DNA from: Rhizophagus irregularis
Taxonomy: Eukaryota; Glomeromycota; Glomeromycetes; Glomerales; Glomeraceae
Length of the DNA: 64,000 bases
Reading direction: 5' to 3'
Assembly: GCF_026210795.1 (NCBI RefSeq)
Contig: NC_089438.1
Span: 310,001 to 374,000 of the forward strand
The notes under the pieces are model-generated. The model was not told the DNA's origin. It saw only the letters and a program-made list of their open reading frames with translations, and made no database searches. This document shows, one piece after another, positions 38,801 to 50,800 of this stretch. A program made the position numbers and the translations under genes. Within the stretch, counting starts at the first letter, position 1; each line of letters starts with the position of its first letter.

Positions 38801-39690
38801 TTATTAAAAAAAAGAACTTTTAAATTACTAATTGAACTTTAAAAACAATCTGTATGATTTAAATTTTAAAAAAAATACTTCTGCTTTTTAATTTTCGCAT
38901 TTCTATATTTAACCAATTAAAATTCAGCTGATCGCTGATCACATGCATTAATAACACGTTATTGTTTATTTTTTGTTTATTTTTTCAAAAATATTCTTTT
39001 CTCTTCTTTTTTTTAGAAAAAAAAAGACAATAAAAATGAATACCAAAACTATTTTAACATATAATAATAAAAATTAAATAAAAAACTTATTTTGATAATA
39101 TACAATATATATATTTGTACTAAACTACTAATTATACAAAAAGTGATACGCACGTATATCAATTAACAATTACTTTCGCTAATATCTCTCTGGAATTGTA
39201 ATGGTGAATTTTAACAATATTAATTAAACAACTATATGTACACCTTTTTATGTTTTTATTTTTATATTAATATTATATGTTAACATATATTAATTATATT
39301 TTTTTTACTTTTATGTATTTTATTTAATTTTTTTAATATATTACTAACATTACTACTATCGTTTTATTACTTTTTTATATCTAACTAATATATTAATAAT
39401 ATTACTAACTTTTTATTATTTCTTTTTTATATTTAAAATAATGATAATATTACTAATTAAGTTTCTTTTTTTTACTAACCTTTTATTATTCCTTTTTTAT
39501 ATTTAAAATAATGATAATATTACTAATTAAATTTCTTTTTTTTTGTTTATATTTTGCTAATATTATTTTTTTTACAAATAGTATATTATTTTATACTAGT
39601 TTTTTATTTATATTATTTATAAAAAATATTTGTATATTTAATATTATTTAATAAAAATTTTATTGATTATAAATGCATTTTAAATTCTGT
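38801..39690. other. Extremely AT-rich stretch without features
   Basis: Mostly T/A runs with no ORF. Two copies of TTTATATTTAAAATAATGATAATATTACTAATTA-type sequence near 39430 and 39498 make a 68-bp direct repeat. It lies inside the 6.7-kb element. Confidence 0.4.
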
Positions 39691-40522
39691 TTGCAAATAT
39701 AAAATATACGATTTAATTGAATAATATATACTATTTATCAGTACAAAATATGCAGTTTAAACTGGAAAAAAGTACTGTTTATCAGTATAAAATATACGGT
39801 TTATCCTGGAAAAGTATACTGTTCGCAATATAAAATATAAAACAATATACTGTTTACAAGTATAAAACATACGGTTTTTCTACTGTTTACAAGTATAAAA
39901 CATACAGGTAAAACTGGAAAAATATACTGTACGCAAACCGTATATATGATACGGTGTGCAGAATACCGAATATATACAGTATGTGAAAATACTGTAATCA
40001 TACGGTAATAATACTATAAATATACTGTTCGCAAAATACGAAAATACAGTATACTAACTGTATATATATTTTTTATAGGGAATCACGTGACTATTGTCAC
40101 ATGATGCTCACACAATTTCCATTCTCACAGTCAACAAAATTTTTTAATTTAATAATAATAAATCCAAAAGCCAATATCATAAATTATCATTTAAATTAAC
40201 GAACCTTAAAAATTATTCTATTTCAAAAATTGGCAAAAATAAGATTATTCTATTCAAATATTCTTTATTTATCACTTTTGATCGATTTGTTGTAAAAATA
40301 ATTTTTTAAAATTAAAATTCACATGTTAATAAACAGATCAACAGAATTTATTCATTTTATGGATCATCATAAGTGTTGCGCATAAATGAAATTCCACTTC
40401 AAAACTCATTAATAAAAAAGTTCACATGACGATGGATATTTTAATAAATTAAAATTGACGTGTTAAAAAAGCTTTAAAGACAATCTTCCCCCATCTTATC
40501 ACTTATTATTTTTAACGAAATA

Positions 40523-41022
40523 ATGCCACTTCAAAATAAAGTTCATCAATTACAATTTCATCTTACATAGATGAGTTTTTTTTTATATTTTTTTCATTTG
40601 CAACTAAATAATTATCTTTTAACATATATATTAATATATAATTAAATTATACACTTACTCATATATGTATATTAGGATAAATTTACAAGAATCTACAATC
40701 CAAATATATGGAATTATAGATGTGGATATTTCAAGGGACTCACAACATACCATTTCGAAATGTAATTTTTTAATAATTATTTATAAAATTGTAAATATTA
40801 AATCTTTTATTCTATTAAATACTCTTGTCAATTTGTTCATTGTTAATCCAGGTACATATTATGTTATTATTCACATTTATATTTGTATGTCATTGTCAAT
40901 TAAAAAACTTTACGATAAATTAGATTGGCGATTTAATGCCTGAAATATCATATCTATACGAGAATGATAATGATCGTTATGAAGCTATTGTTAGGGAATG
41001 GACTCGCAAATACGCTATGGGT
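40523..41022 (+). pseudogene. E2 ubiquitin-conjugating gene copy 3, relic
   Basis: The conserved 5' flank and an ATG (MPLQNK) are present, but exons 2 and 3 of the E2 are missing. Exon 4 survives in broken frame around 40677-40760: KFT.RIYNPNI, then a shift, then a stretch equivalent to GIIDVDIS with Asp at the catalytic Cys position, as in copy 2. A remnant of the LLSI..L exon is at 40810-40850. The last exon (40925-41021) is well kept: MPEISYLYENDNDRYEA, EWTRKYAMG and the same gtgagt donor. I could not find a joined downstream domain. Confidence 0.7.
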
Positions 41023-42545
41023 GAGTATATCTGCATATGATATTCTAAAATTTCTGATTTTTTTTTAATATATCGGCAAGCTTACATTCTCATTATTAAT
41101 AAGAACAACAATAGTATTCATAAAAATTAAAAAAGAAACAATTTTCCTTAAATTCTTTTCTTTTCTTTTTTCTTATTACTAATAGCCATACGATGAGAAT
41201 AGGACTGTGTGTTGGTTATTGAAAGTTGATAATATAAACAACCATAATGATGTGATTATGATATAAAGGAATTATTGTTCTTATAAAAGCAAGATTTTGG
41301 ATAATAATAACAATAAGAATTAATAATAATATTCATCACATTTGTCCATTATCTTTTCTTCGTCTCCATAAAGAAATTTACTCATTGGTTTCCCCATGAA
41401 AAATTTTCAGAAAGATGATCACGTGTCTGAGTTTCTTTGGAATAAAAACTAGAAAAATGATTATTTATTGGAGTTTTTTTCCATAAATTTTTTATATGGT
41501 CTAATAATGGTCTATTGATGAGTAAAGATAGTGATATATGTATGATATCAAGTTATCTGGATGATACTGAATCATCTTTCTTTTAATAAGAATACCAGTA
41601 ATACATCTCCATATTTTCCTTCTGGTGATATGATTATAACTATTAATATGACTGTAAAATTGGGAAAATTTTTAATTATCAATGATAATAATGATAATGA
41701 TAAAAATTTCAATGTCAATAATAATGATAATTATTGATAACTAATGTCATATTAGTCATTAGTGTATAATTTTCATTTGCAATGTTAAACAACATAATTA
41801 ATAATAATATTTGTTATTGTAATATGAAAGTTGGAGATATACTGTATGTAATAAAGAAAGTTGTAAGAAAATATTCCTTGGAAAAGAATATGCATTATGT
41901 ATTAAGATAGATAATTGCTACTTATACAGGTTTGATTGATAAACCTACCAAACTCAGTAACTGCGGTATTAGTCATAGGACTTACCAAACTGATTTACCA
42001 ATTGGTTTGATTGGTTGAATGATATATCTGTTAGTACAAAAATAATTTTATTAATTAGCTAAATATATACTGTATAAATTTTTACATACATGTATGAATT
42101 ATAAAAATTATATTTATCTTTACAAAATATTATACATACAATTTTACATAAAATTATGTAATTTTCTACTTATTTTTTAAAATAAAAATATAAATTATTA
42201 TAATCTTTATATAGTTTATAAAGATACAAAAATAAAGAATAATATCTTTTAATAGAAGAGCTACCTATTTTTTTTTATATAAATTTGTAAGTATATAAAT
42301 CTTATATAAGAAATTATTTAACTTTATATAAAAGTTATAAATCTATATATACTGAAAGTTCACAGTTTAATTTTTATATCATTTCTTTATTATAAATAAT
42401 TGATCGTTCTGAAACAGTATTAAATTTAGTCAATTAAATGCAAAATTATATAGAAGTTGAAACTGAAGAAAAACTTTAGCCAATCAATAATTGCTTAATA
42501 ATCAGTTAATACACAATTTTGATATTTAATAATCTCTTTTATAGT
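41023..42545. other. Non-coding stretch downstream of E2 copy 3
   Basis: No gene seen. 41140-41300 resembles 31310-31435 (AATTCTTTTCTT, then TTACTAATAG and GTTGATAATATAAA), so it is part of the duplicated blocks. A simple AATGAT-type repeat lies at 41683-41735. 42290-42360 resembles 13300-13360. Confidence 0.45.
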
Positions 42546-42767
42546 TTCGCATTAGGACTCAGAAATATATATAAAAGGGTCAGGTTTGAGTTTGCGTATT
42601 TTGAACTAAAAAAAAAAAATCATGAAAATCTTTCCTTTTTTAGATAATTTTTGATAATTCCAGTCAGAATTTTATTTCCTATTATAGTAACTGACTGACA
42701 TTATCATAATTCCAGCCCTGAAAAAATGCGTACAGCTCAGAGTAAAAATTTTTTTCATCACCTGACT

Positions 42768-42922
42768 AGGGCATCCTTAACGTACAGTAGGGGTGTACAA
42801 TATTAACGTACAAACTGGCCCGAGTTTAAGAGTTATGCACTTGCACGTGATAGCGTTAACGTTAATTCTGGCCAGTTCGTACATTAATATCGTACACCCC
42901 CACTGTACATTAAGGAATCCCC
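42768..42922. mobile_element. 155-bp fold-back MITE with perfect 8-bp target duplication
   Basis: Arms of about 50 bp: AGGGCATCCTTAACGTACAG at the left and, as complement of the right, GGGGATTCCTTAATGTACAG, continuing through GGGTGTAC.ATATTAA.GTAC. ACCTGACT lies on both sides (42760-42767 and 42923-42930). The 8-bp duplication suggests hAT-type mobilisation. It inserted across the left border of the 42930-45673 element. Confidence 0.8.
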
Positions 42923-43368
42923 ACCTGACTATAGGTGCCATCGAAATTCCCTAATTACGGCATTACGGCATTACGGCATATGTCGTAAATAATTTATTTA
43001 TTTATTTATTTTTTTATTTTATTACTAAAAGAGTAGTACTCCCAAAACTATTACAAAATAAGAGTAAAACATCATTTACATGATGGTACAATTAGGCGTG
43101 TATAGAATTTTGGAAATTAATCCCTACGGGACCCCACCCTTCGAACAATACTATTCAAACTACTAGAACTACGCTAATACTTCGAATGGGGCAATGAAAC
43201 TAAAGACGAACAAAAAGAAACCTAAAAAAAAAGAATTCAAGTCAAGTCATCCGTATTTTTCTTTTAACTAGAAACTAGTTATTGTATGTAAATACTGTCA
43301 TATACAAAATGGTGTATCCTTATAGGTCCGTAATTGTTTTTTAAGGGTAAAACTATATATTAGAGTAA

Positions 43369-44155
43369 TCAAAGATCCTGCCCAGGTGAGGGCAGGATTT
43401 CAACTTTTTTTCTTTTGTTCCTCATTAGAGGTCGTTGGAGTCTTCCTTTATCATCATCAATCTCGTCAGGAGGGGGTGTACGGCGATGAAAGAAAATATC
43501 ATTATCATTAATAATTTCCAGGTGAGCATCTGATATAAAAAAAATATTTTTGTCTTTGTCGATTGGTGGTAAATATTCGGTGATTAGAGGACATGAACGT
43601 TTCAGTATATAATCATCATAAAGTTGTTTAGCTTTGGTATATCCATAGTTGTATTGAGGGATGGTTGACACATTAAAACGTCGTCGAACTTTATAATCAA
43701 AAAGATTAATATGGTATGTATTATTATAAAACACTCGGGGATCACCATTAAAATCTGGAGGTAAAGGTGGTAGTGACTTCTTGAGTTTATTTCGTTTTTT
43801 AATTCTACGTAGCCAATTCTTGGCACGTTTCAAATTTATCTTTTCCTTATTACTTCTTCCTTCATAAGATGGATGTATTGAGCCACGTTCAGCAACATGG
43901 CTTAGTTGTTTAAAAACAACTGATTGTGTGTAATGATCATGTCCTGGCCTGAGTAAATAAGGTTTATTATAATGAATTCTTCGTTCAGAATTGATGATGC
44001 TTTGTTTCAAATGATTCCAACGTTTGATTTGTTGTGGTGAGCGAACGATGTCAAATTCAAGATTTCTATATTCTTTATAGAAAGGTCGAAGCGTGGGATA
44101 CCTTTCTTTGATAAAGTGATGGTTGGCTCCATAATTTCTTTCAAATTTTGATTAT
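43369..44155 (-). CDS. Unrecognised ORF 2 of the retroposon
   Basis: The frame is open from about 44155, where a TTT GAA AGA stretch follows a stop, to the stop at 43369, about 260 codons. It has no early ATG. It is basic in its first half (KRAKNWLRRIKKRNKLKK) and acidic near the end (DEIDDDKGR), then RNKRKK. I do not recognise the family. The basic stretch would suit nucleic-acid binding. A possible splice donor (CAAAG|gtaaca) just upstream might join it to the ORF at 44211, but no clear acceptor was seen. Confidence 0.45.
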
Positions 44156-44210
44156 TGTTACCTTTGTAAGGTCAGTATCTTTTGATTACAACTTCATATT
44201 TCACGCCTAG

Positions 44211-44981
44211 TCATGTTGAATGAACTTTTTTGGCTCGGGGATTATCAGTCAAGCATTTATACAAAGCAGGATTACTAGGAAATTTTGAATTGGTTTGTAT
44301 ATTTAAATTGACATTTTCTATATTTAAGAGGTGTGTATGACATTTCCATCGATTTCTAGATAGAACGAAAGCTGCAGGTTGATCACAGTGTTTACCCAAT
44401 CCAAATAAATTATTCATACCACATGGTAGATAGAATCCCAGGTAGATCACGTGGGAACCAGAACTAAATCTAATAAAAGTATTGGTTTGTCTATTTTTAA
44501 TACTATCAGAAGATAATCTATTTTTAATTGCTAAAAATTTTACTAATAATAGTTGGCGTAAACGTTTAAAATATTTTTTAACGGTGTCAGGTGAAAATTG
44601 TCGATTAATAGCAAATGTGAAGGTAAGGTATGTCCCTATTAGGTAGTTGATGTTAAGTTTTTTACTACTTGAATTGAAGATCCTTTGATGATCATGAGTC
44701 ATTTCAATATCATTGGTGTAAACGGTAAAAAAATTTTTCCTTGTTAGATCTAGATCAGCATGTTGATCTAACTCAATGAGGAAGTATCGAGCTTTTTTGG
44801 TGTTGTATAGTGTACCACTGCCACGTGTATCAGTGATTTCATATGGGTTGATTCTCTTCGTGTGAAAGGAAAAAGAGTAAGTATTGCAAGGGCGGTATAA
44901 ACGAACAATAGCTTTGGAGCCTTCTAGAGGTCCTTTGGGGTGGGAGTTCTCTGTACATAAGTCCTTTTGAGAGGTTTCCAT
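44211..44981 (-). CDS. Unrecognised ORF 1 of the retroposon
   Basis: The first ATG (METSQKDLC) at 44981 gives 256 residues; the frame is open further up to 45080 without an ATG. The sequence is rich in aromatic and basic residues: RLYRPCNTYSFSFHTKR, an FLIELDQHADLDL acidic stretch, and a late Cys/His region (CGMNNLFGLGKHC, KCHTH) that could bind zinc. No match to ORF1, RT, RNase H or gag-type motifs that I know. Codons are less AT-biased than in the surroundings. It lies 56 bases upstream of the open frame of ORF 2. Confidence 0.5.
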   Translation of the reverse strand: METSQKDLCTENSHPKGPLEGSKAIVRLYRPCNTYSFSFHTKRINPYEITDTRGSGTLYNTKKARYFLIELDQHADLDLTRKNFFTVYTNDIEMTHDHQRIFNSSSKKLNINYLIGTYLTFTFAINRQFSPDTVKKYFKRLRQLLLVKFLAIKNRLSSDSIKNRQTNTFIRFSSGSHVIYLGFYLPCGMNNLFGLGKHCDQPAAFVLSRNRWKCHTHLLNIENVNLNIQTNSKFPSNPALYKCLTDNPRAKKVHST

Positions 44982-45975
44982 ATTCGTTATAAAGAGAAGA
45001 GGGTATTTATAAATACCAGTGTGAGCCAAAAATTGTTCCTTATTATGTATATGAAAAACAGCAGGAAGAAAATATGACAAAAAAACTATGTAAAAATATT
45101 GGGTATATCTTTCGAAAGTAAATAAAGTGTATGTCTTTTAAAAGTAAATAAAGTGTATAAAAGTTCTCTTTCCAATAGTAAGTGGAAAAGAAAGTTTTTG
45201 TAATAATAAAAATTAAAACGTCCAACTTTGTAAATTTTGTTCCAGATTTTTGTGGGAAAGAGTTTTTTCTGGGTCCCATATGTCGTAAATAATGCCGTAA
45301 CCGTAATAAAATGCCGTAATTAATTATGATTACGTGACTTGAATAATACCAAATGATCGGTAAAAAGATCTCCTTTTTTAGCACCTTGTGTAACCTTGTG
45401 TAACCCATTTCTTTGATTTATTGAGGGACAAAATTTCCTTTTTTGGAAATTGGTGTAACGTCACGTGATATAACGCTAAAAAAGTTGACCGGGCATTACG
45501 AACGGCTGAAATTAAGTTTAGTCTTATTTATTTACGGCATATTACACTACGGCATTACGGCGTCAAGTTAAATTACGGCATTACGGCATTACGGCAATTA
45601 CGGTTTACGGTTTTTAATTACGGTGATTACGGCACGTGCCGTAACCGTAATAATAATTTCGGCGGCAACTATACACCTGACCCCTATATATATATTTCTG
45701 GGTCATTTCGCATTTTATGTACTATAGATCTCACATGAAATTTTTTAATTCAAAATAAATAACATTTAAAAAAAAAGAAAAAAAAAGATCTGCAAAGTAG
45801 TAATAAACATTACGAAATGATTTGCCAACCTGCATGCAGTAAAACACGTTACACATAATTATTTATGAATTGTGAAACAATATCGGAATCATCACTCCGA
45901 AAATTAATAAAATTTACCCGTTTCAAGCATAATAATTTGATACTCCCTTTTTCACTTTTTTTTTTAAATTTCGTT

Positions 45976-47556
45976 ATGGCACATCCAAAAATATCTATAG
46001 TAGATTTACCTGAATTAACATATGAAGTTATCAAATATTTTAAAAATGATTTTTCAACTTTATATTCATGTGTTTTAGTTAACAGATTATGGTGTCGTAT
46101 AACTATTCCATTATTATGGGAAAATCCATTTTTAATTCCTAGTAAAAATTATAAAAAAAATTCTAATCTTATTAAAATTTATTTATATGATTTAAATGAT
46201 GATTTAAAAACAAAATTAAATCAATATGGAATTAGAGATAATTCATTAACTTCAAGTGCATTATTCAATTATCCCAGTTTTTTAAAATATTTGAATACAT
46301 TTAATATGGCTACTTTTGCTAATAGTTGGGTTGAAAATATTATTATAACTTCAAAACAACGTTTAAATATAGATTTAATATGTGATATTAAAAGATTGGT
46401 TATTATATCACTATTTAAAAAATTTATTGAAAATGAAGTAAATTTAAATACTCTTGAAATTGAGATCTCAAATTATTATTATTATATATTTTTTATTAAT
46501 ATTCTTGAGTCAATTTTACAAAATACGAATTTCATTTACAATACTGGAAATTTAAAACTTTATATTGATAATAAAAATGATATTGATTTTTATTACTACA
46601 ATAATGATCATACATTAATTGAAGATCGTATATTACAAATAATTAATTTACACCAAAATCTTAAAAAAATTATTTTTGGTGATAATAATTTACCTTTATT
46701 TAAATCATTATTATTATCAAAAGGTTTTAATTGTTCGAATACCTTAAATACAATCATATTCTATCGCATCAATTTTAATAATCTAATCAACCTAGATAAA
46801 ATATTAGAACAATTAAACGTTCTAGAGTCCGTTCATATCATTCATTGTTTTTCATTAGATTCTCAGTTTGTTCAACAAATTGATAATTTAACTAAACCAT
46901 TTAAATTAAAAACTTTATTTATAGACAGGATACCACAAATTGAACCATTGCAAAAATTATTACAAATATCTGGTGATTATTTAGAAAATTTAATGTGTAG
47001 ATTTAGTTTGGTTTTATCATTAAATCAACAATTGTTAGAATTAATTATAAAATATTGTAAAAATATCAAACGTCTTAATTTACAGAGTATTGGAAAACAA
47101 ATTACTTGTTTAGTAATCAATTTAATTAAAAATATTAAACAGAATCTTAATTATCTTAAGATCAGTGAATGTTATCAATCATTACTAATTGGTTATTATG
47201 AGTTTAGTTCATTATTATTACAAAATTTAGGGCAAATCCTTCCTTCTAAATTAGAATATTTGCATTTGATTCTTCACATTAAACCAAATGATTTTAAAAT
47301 ATTTTTAGAAAATTCTCAGAATATTTTTATTAAAAAATTATTAATAATGCAAAATGGTAATGATGATATTTTATATTATTTAAGGGAATATATTATTAAA
47401 AAGAAAAGAGTTAAGTATTTGGCTATTAAATATGATGATGACTTTCTTAATTTAAATGATAAAGTGAAGGAATTCAAGTTACGTAATAATATTAGAGTTC
47501 AAAATTATTGCTATTTATCTATTGACATTTATGATTTAGTAAAGGAAATTTATTAG
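45976..47556 (+). CDS. F-box protein with LRR-like region
   Basis: A single-exon ORF of 526 residues from the ATG at 45976; an earlier in-frame ATG at 45865 is possible, but MAHPKISIVDLPELTYEVI is the usual start of this fungal F-box family. The F-box covers about residues 8-50 (LPELTYEVIKYF, LVNRLWCRITIPLLWENPF). The rest is Leu/Ile/Asn-rich with irregular leucine-rich-type segments (LNTIIFYRINF, LESVHIIHC, LYILK-like). F-box proteins bring substrates to SCF E3 ligases through SKP1, so it belongs to the same ubiquitin pathway as the E2 genes, though nothing links them physically. No break seen; the gene looks intact. It lies between the nested stack and the hAT transposon. Confidence 0.88.
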   Translation: MAHPKISIVDLPELTYEVIKYFKNDFSTLYSCVLVNRLWCRITIPLLWENPFLIPSKNYKKNSNLIKIYLYDLNDDLKTKLNQYGIRDNSLTSSALFNYPSFLKYLNTFNMATFANSWVENIIITSKQRLNIDLICDIKRLVIISLFKKFIENEVNLNTLEIEISNYYYYIFFINILESILQNTNFIYNTGNLKLYIDNKNDIDFYYYNNDHTLIEDRILQIINLHQNLKKIIFGDNNLPLFKSLLLSKGFNCSNTLNTIIFYRINFNNLINLDKILEQLNVLESVHIIHCFSLDSQFVQQIDNLTKPFKLKTLFIDRIPQIEPLQKLLQISGDYLENLMCRFSLVLSLNQQLLELIIKYCKNIKRLNLQSIGKQITCLVINLIKNIKQNLNYLKISECYQSLLIGYYEFSSLLLQNLGQILPSKLEYLHLILHIKPNDFKIFLENSQNIFIKKLLIMQNGNDDILYYLREYIIKKKRVKYLAIKYDDDFLNLNDKVKEFKLRNNIRVQNYCYLSIDIYDLVKEIY

Positions 47557-47866
47557 TAGTAATTACTTGGTTTTAATTAAAAAATTTCTTACCTTTTATA
47601 AATAAAATATATCATTTATTAATCATTAAGATTATTGAAAATTTTTTATTATCAATGACAATTTATATATTTGAAATCAGTAAAATAAACAAATATCTTT
47701 ATTCTGTAACAAAGTGATAGAAAGCACACCATACATAAATTGCATAATGTATTATACATGACTTACCAATTATCGTACAATAAACAAACCAATGATTTTT
47801 GTGCATATGATGGAATCCTGTCTTGTTTACTAGAAAACTGTTATAGTACCAGCTAACCAGGAAATA
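47557..47866. other. Short intergenic gap, 3' of the F-box gene
   Basis: AT-rich, with no feature seen besides an AATAAA at about 47602 (in ATAAATAAAATA), which could serve the F-box transcript. Confidence 0.4.
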
Positions 47867-47874
47867 GTATTCAA

Positions 47875-50800
47875 CAGTGTTGGAATTGGACATTGTCCAA
47901 TTCCCAATAGTGGACTATTGGACTTTGGACCTAATGGAGATATCCAGTCCAATTCCAATTCAAATGGACTATGTCCTCATAAATTTGGCCGAATTAAATT
48001 TTATATACCATAATTCTGGCCAATTTTATAATGCCGGCTAAAATTAATTTTAATTAAAAAAGCATACGTGTACATAAATTTGTGCTGTAAATTAACCATA
48101 ATTGGTTAAAAGGATGATCAATCGATTGAAAAATATAAAAAAAAAAATTTTTTTATTTAATCTCTTTTTGCGATCATCTTCAAAATAAAACAAAGAAAAG
48201 ATAAGGGTACTCATTTCTAATTTTAATTATCATAATATTATGGGCCGTCGACCACATTTTTTAACACCATATGTTGTAGTTTTGCACGCAGCAAAAAAGG
48301 CAAATAAAAGCAACAAGTATGCAGTATGTCGAGCTTGTATTAGTATTATTGGAAAAGATGAAGCATATAAGTTAAAGTTTACAAATACTAAAAAAGAATG
48401 TGCACGTCATATTAAAAACTGTCCAAATTTTGCGCAGAAATATAGTTCACAACAAATAGCAAAACTTCTTGATGACGCAGCAAAAGATGGTGCGAAGAGT
48501 AAACCATTTAAAAAAAGATGTCGTACAGAATCATCTGATGATGAATCATCTGATGATGATGACAATGATAATCCAATACTTGAAGAAGAAACATCAAATT
48601 TGGATGAGATTACACTGGATAATTATATATTCCGTCCATTAACAATTATTCAAGAACAGAAACTTGAACAACTTTTATTGGATGTAACTGTTTCATGTGG
48701 CTTTGCATTCCGATGGATTGAGGATCCTGCAGTTAAAAGTTTATTTCATTGGTTAAATCCAATGATTGCATTGCCTTCTCGAAAAGTATTATCAGGACGT
48801 ATTTTAAAAGATGCAACTGACGAAGTTTCAACAAAATTACTTGATAATGCTAAAAATGATTTGTCTGGTGTAACCCTCGCTTTTGATGGGTGGAAAAATG
48901 TGGCACGACAACATATTTTTGGTATAGTTCTTATTACATCTACAGGCGAAATGATTATTTGGAAAGCAATCAATTGCGGCGGTAATAGAGGTACTGCCAA
49001 TGAGATTATTCGAATTACACAACAACTTTTTGCAGAATTGAATCAAGAAAATATAAGAGTTAATGGGCTAGTTACAGATTCAGCATCAGAAAATGCTTCT
49101 GCACGGTGTGTATTTTCAGTTTTTTATTGTTTAATTTTAATTATATTTAATTAATTAATTTTAATTAATTAATTTAATTATTAAATTTATAAATATATTA
49201 TTAATAGGAAACAACTTCAATTACTTTATCGTGATAAACTATTTTTACCCTGTTTTGCTCATCAAATGAATCTATGTGTTGGTGATATATTTAAAGAATC
49301 AAATTCTCTTACAAAAGTTGGTGAGCAAGCTGTTGCAATTGCTAGTTTTTTTAACCGAGCAAAAGTATGGATTGGAAAATTACGAGAAGAGCAAGCAGCA
49401 ATGTATAAAAATAAATATTATGCATTAATTGTACCTAATGATACTCGTTGGAATTCCCAATATTATTGTTTTGCAAGTTTATTGCGATCAAAATCTGCAT
49501 TAAAAGTAAGTCTTGATTTTTTTTAATAAAATTTATATTATTCTATTACTAAAAAAATTAAAATTATTAGAATTTAGCAACAAAAATTGAAGAACAAGAA
49601 AGTGATGATCTTTATGATTTTCCAAACGAATATCTTAACTGCATTTCTGATAATAATTGGTGGAAAAAGCTTAAAGAATTGGAAACATTAGTACTTCCCT
49701 ATTGTGCTGCACTTAATCAACTTCAACGACATAATTCACAACTTCATGATGTTCTCCATTGCTTTGGCAATTTAGTTATAGTTTTGCATTCATTAGATAA
49801 TAATAATCTTAAAAACAAGCTTTTAAAAAAACTTGAAAAAAGGTGGAGTGATTGGGAGCAACCTCTTTTATTATTGGCATTTTTACTTCATCCAGGATAT
49901 CGTATTGATAAATTTAATCCTGAAATTGAAACTTTGTCTTTTCCACATCTTGGTAAATGGGTTACTTATTACTATTGTGCTTGGTTTAATGAAGATCCGA
50001 CTGTAATATTAGTTGAATTAGAGGCTTATCGACAAAAAAAATATCCCTATAATGATGCAACTTCACAACAATTTAATAATAATGTTTTAGAATTTTGGAA
50101 TTATGTTCGTGGTTATTCTAAAGAACTTTATCGTGTTGCTGAACGTATTTTTTCAATTGCAGTAACTACAGCATCTCTTGAAAGACTTTTTTCCACAATG
50201 GGATGGTTACACTCAAAGCGGCGAAATCGTTTAGCAGTAAGTATTTTTATTAGTAATTTAATTATAATAAATATAATTATATCATTTATTAATATTTTTT
50301 TAAATTATTTAGCATGAGAAGGTTTTAGGAATGACTCAGTTACGTGCTTCAATGCAACAAAAACTTAAACAAAAAAAAATTGATGAAGATGCATTAAAGT
50401 TTCGAAGTACAGGTGTTGCACTTCCAGTAAATGAAAATGAAGATCCAAATGCATCAGATGGTCTGAACGTGTCAGATGATGAATCATCAAGTGAATTTAT
50501 TGAAACAGATGCTAATGTTCAAACTGAAAGTAATTGGAGAAGTGTAGTGTCAAGATGGATTAATATGTTGGAAGATGAATCAAATGAAGAATATGATAAT
50601 GATAATGAAAGTGATAGTAATGTTGATGATGAAGAACTTGAAATTAATGTTACAAATATATCAAATTTGCCTCATCCTGCTAGAGATCAAAATTCTAAAT
50701 GGAAACTTCAAGATATTTTTATTGAAAGTTTAGGAGAACCCAATTATTTGTCAGCTTTTATTTTAGGTAACAATTAAAAAAATTTTAGATATCAATAAAA

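Larger units (their letters stand above)
33381..40079. mobile_element. Gene-less DNA element of about 6.7 kb with terminal inverted repeats
   Basis: The left end CCTATAAAAAATATGTATAC and the complement of the right end CCTATAAAAAATATATATAC are inverted repeats. GAATC flanks both sides (33376-33380, 40080-40084), a likely 5-bp target duplication. Both subterminal zones (33400-33700 and 39690-40070) are packed with ACTGTATA / TATACGGT words. Comparison with the paralogous spacer near 14085 shows that the flanks (ACCTCAAACAATATT and ATCACGTGAC) are contiguous there apart from small changes, confirming an insertion. It contains other repeats but no coding gene, so it is non-autonomous. Superfamily not recognised. 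Confidence 0.65.
42994..45276 (-). mobile_element. Retroposon of 2283 bp with two unrecognised ORFs and a 17-bp target duplication
   Basis: CATATGTCGTAAATAAT lies on both sides (42977-42993 and 45277-45293). On the minus strand the insert starts GGGACCCAGAAAAAACTC and ends in an A-rich TAAA-type tail next to the left duplication, as LINE copies do. Two minus-strand ORFs fill much of it, but no reverse transcriptase or endonuclease is recognisable. It may be the product of a LINE acting in trans, a 5'-truncated element or a retrocopied gene. Confidence 0.72.
42930..45673. mobile_element. hAT-like element with TATAG(G/T)TGCC ends and ATTACGGC repeats
   Basis: The left end TATAGGTGCCATCGAAATT and the complement of the right end TATAGTTGCCGCCGAAATT are inverted repeats. 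CACCTGAC flanks both (42759-42766, before the 155-bp MITE came in, and 45674-45681). Both ends carry runs of ATTACGGC / GCCGTAAT words (42957-42976, 45294-45335, 45535-45655). The right interior shares AATTTCCTTTTTTGGAAATT and GTAACGTCACGTGA with the fold-back element at 59119-60503, whose ends TATACTTGCCGCC are close relatives, so they form one family. Confidence 0.7.
42554..45706. mobile_element. Outer GGGTCAGGT-type MITE, split by nested insertions
   Basis: The left end AGGACTCAGAAATATATATA...GGGTCAGGT and the right end ACCTGACCCC...TTTCTGGGTCAT are inverted repeats. TTCGCATT flanks both sides (42546-42553 and 45707-45714), a perfect 8-bp duplication. The 42575-42750 interior is nearly identical to 13029-13205. 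Removing the nested insertions restores an element of about 230 bp. Confidence 0.72.

Noticed and set aside
41340-41500. Possible relationship with sequences at 56213-56280 and 57379-57460 (GTCTGAGTTT-type words)
   Set aside because: Shared words are short, orientations do not form paired ends and no target duplication was found.
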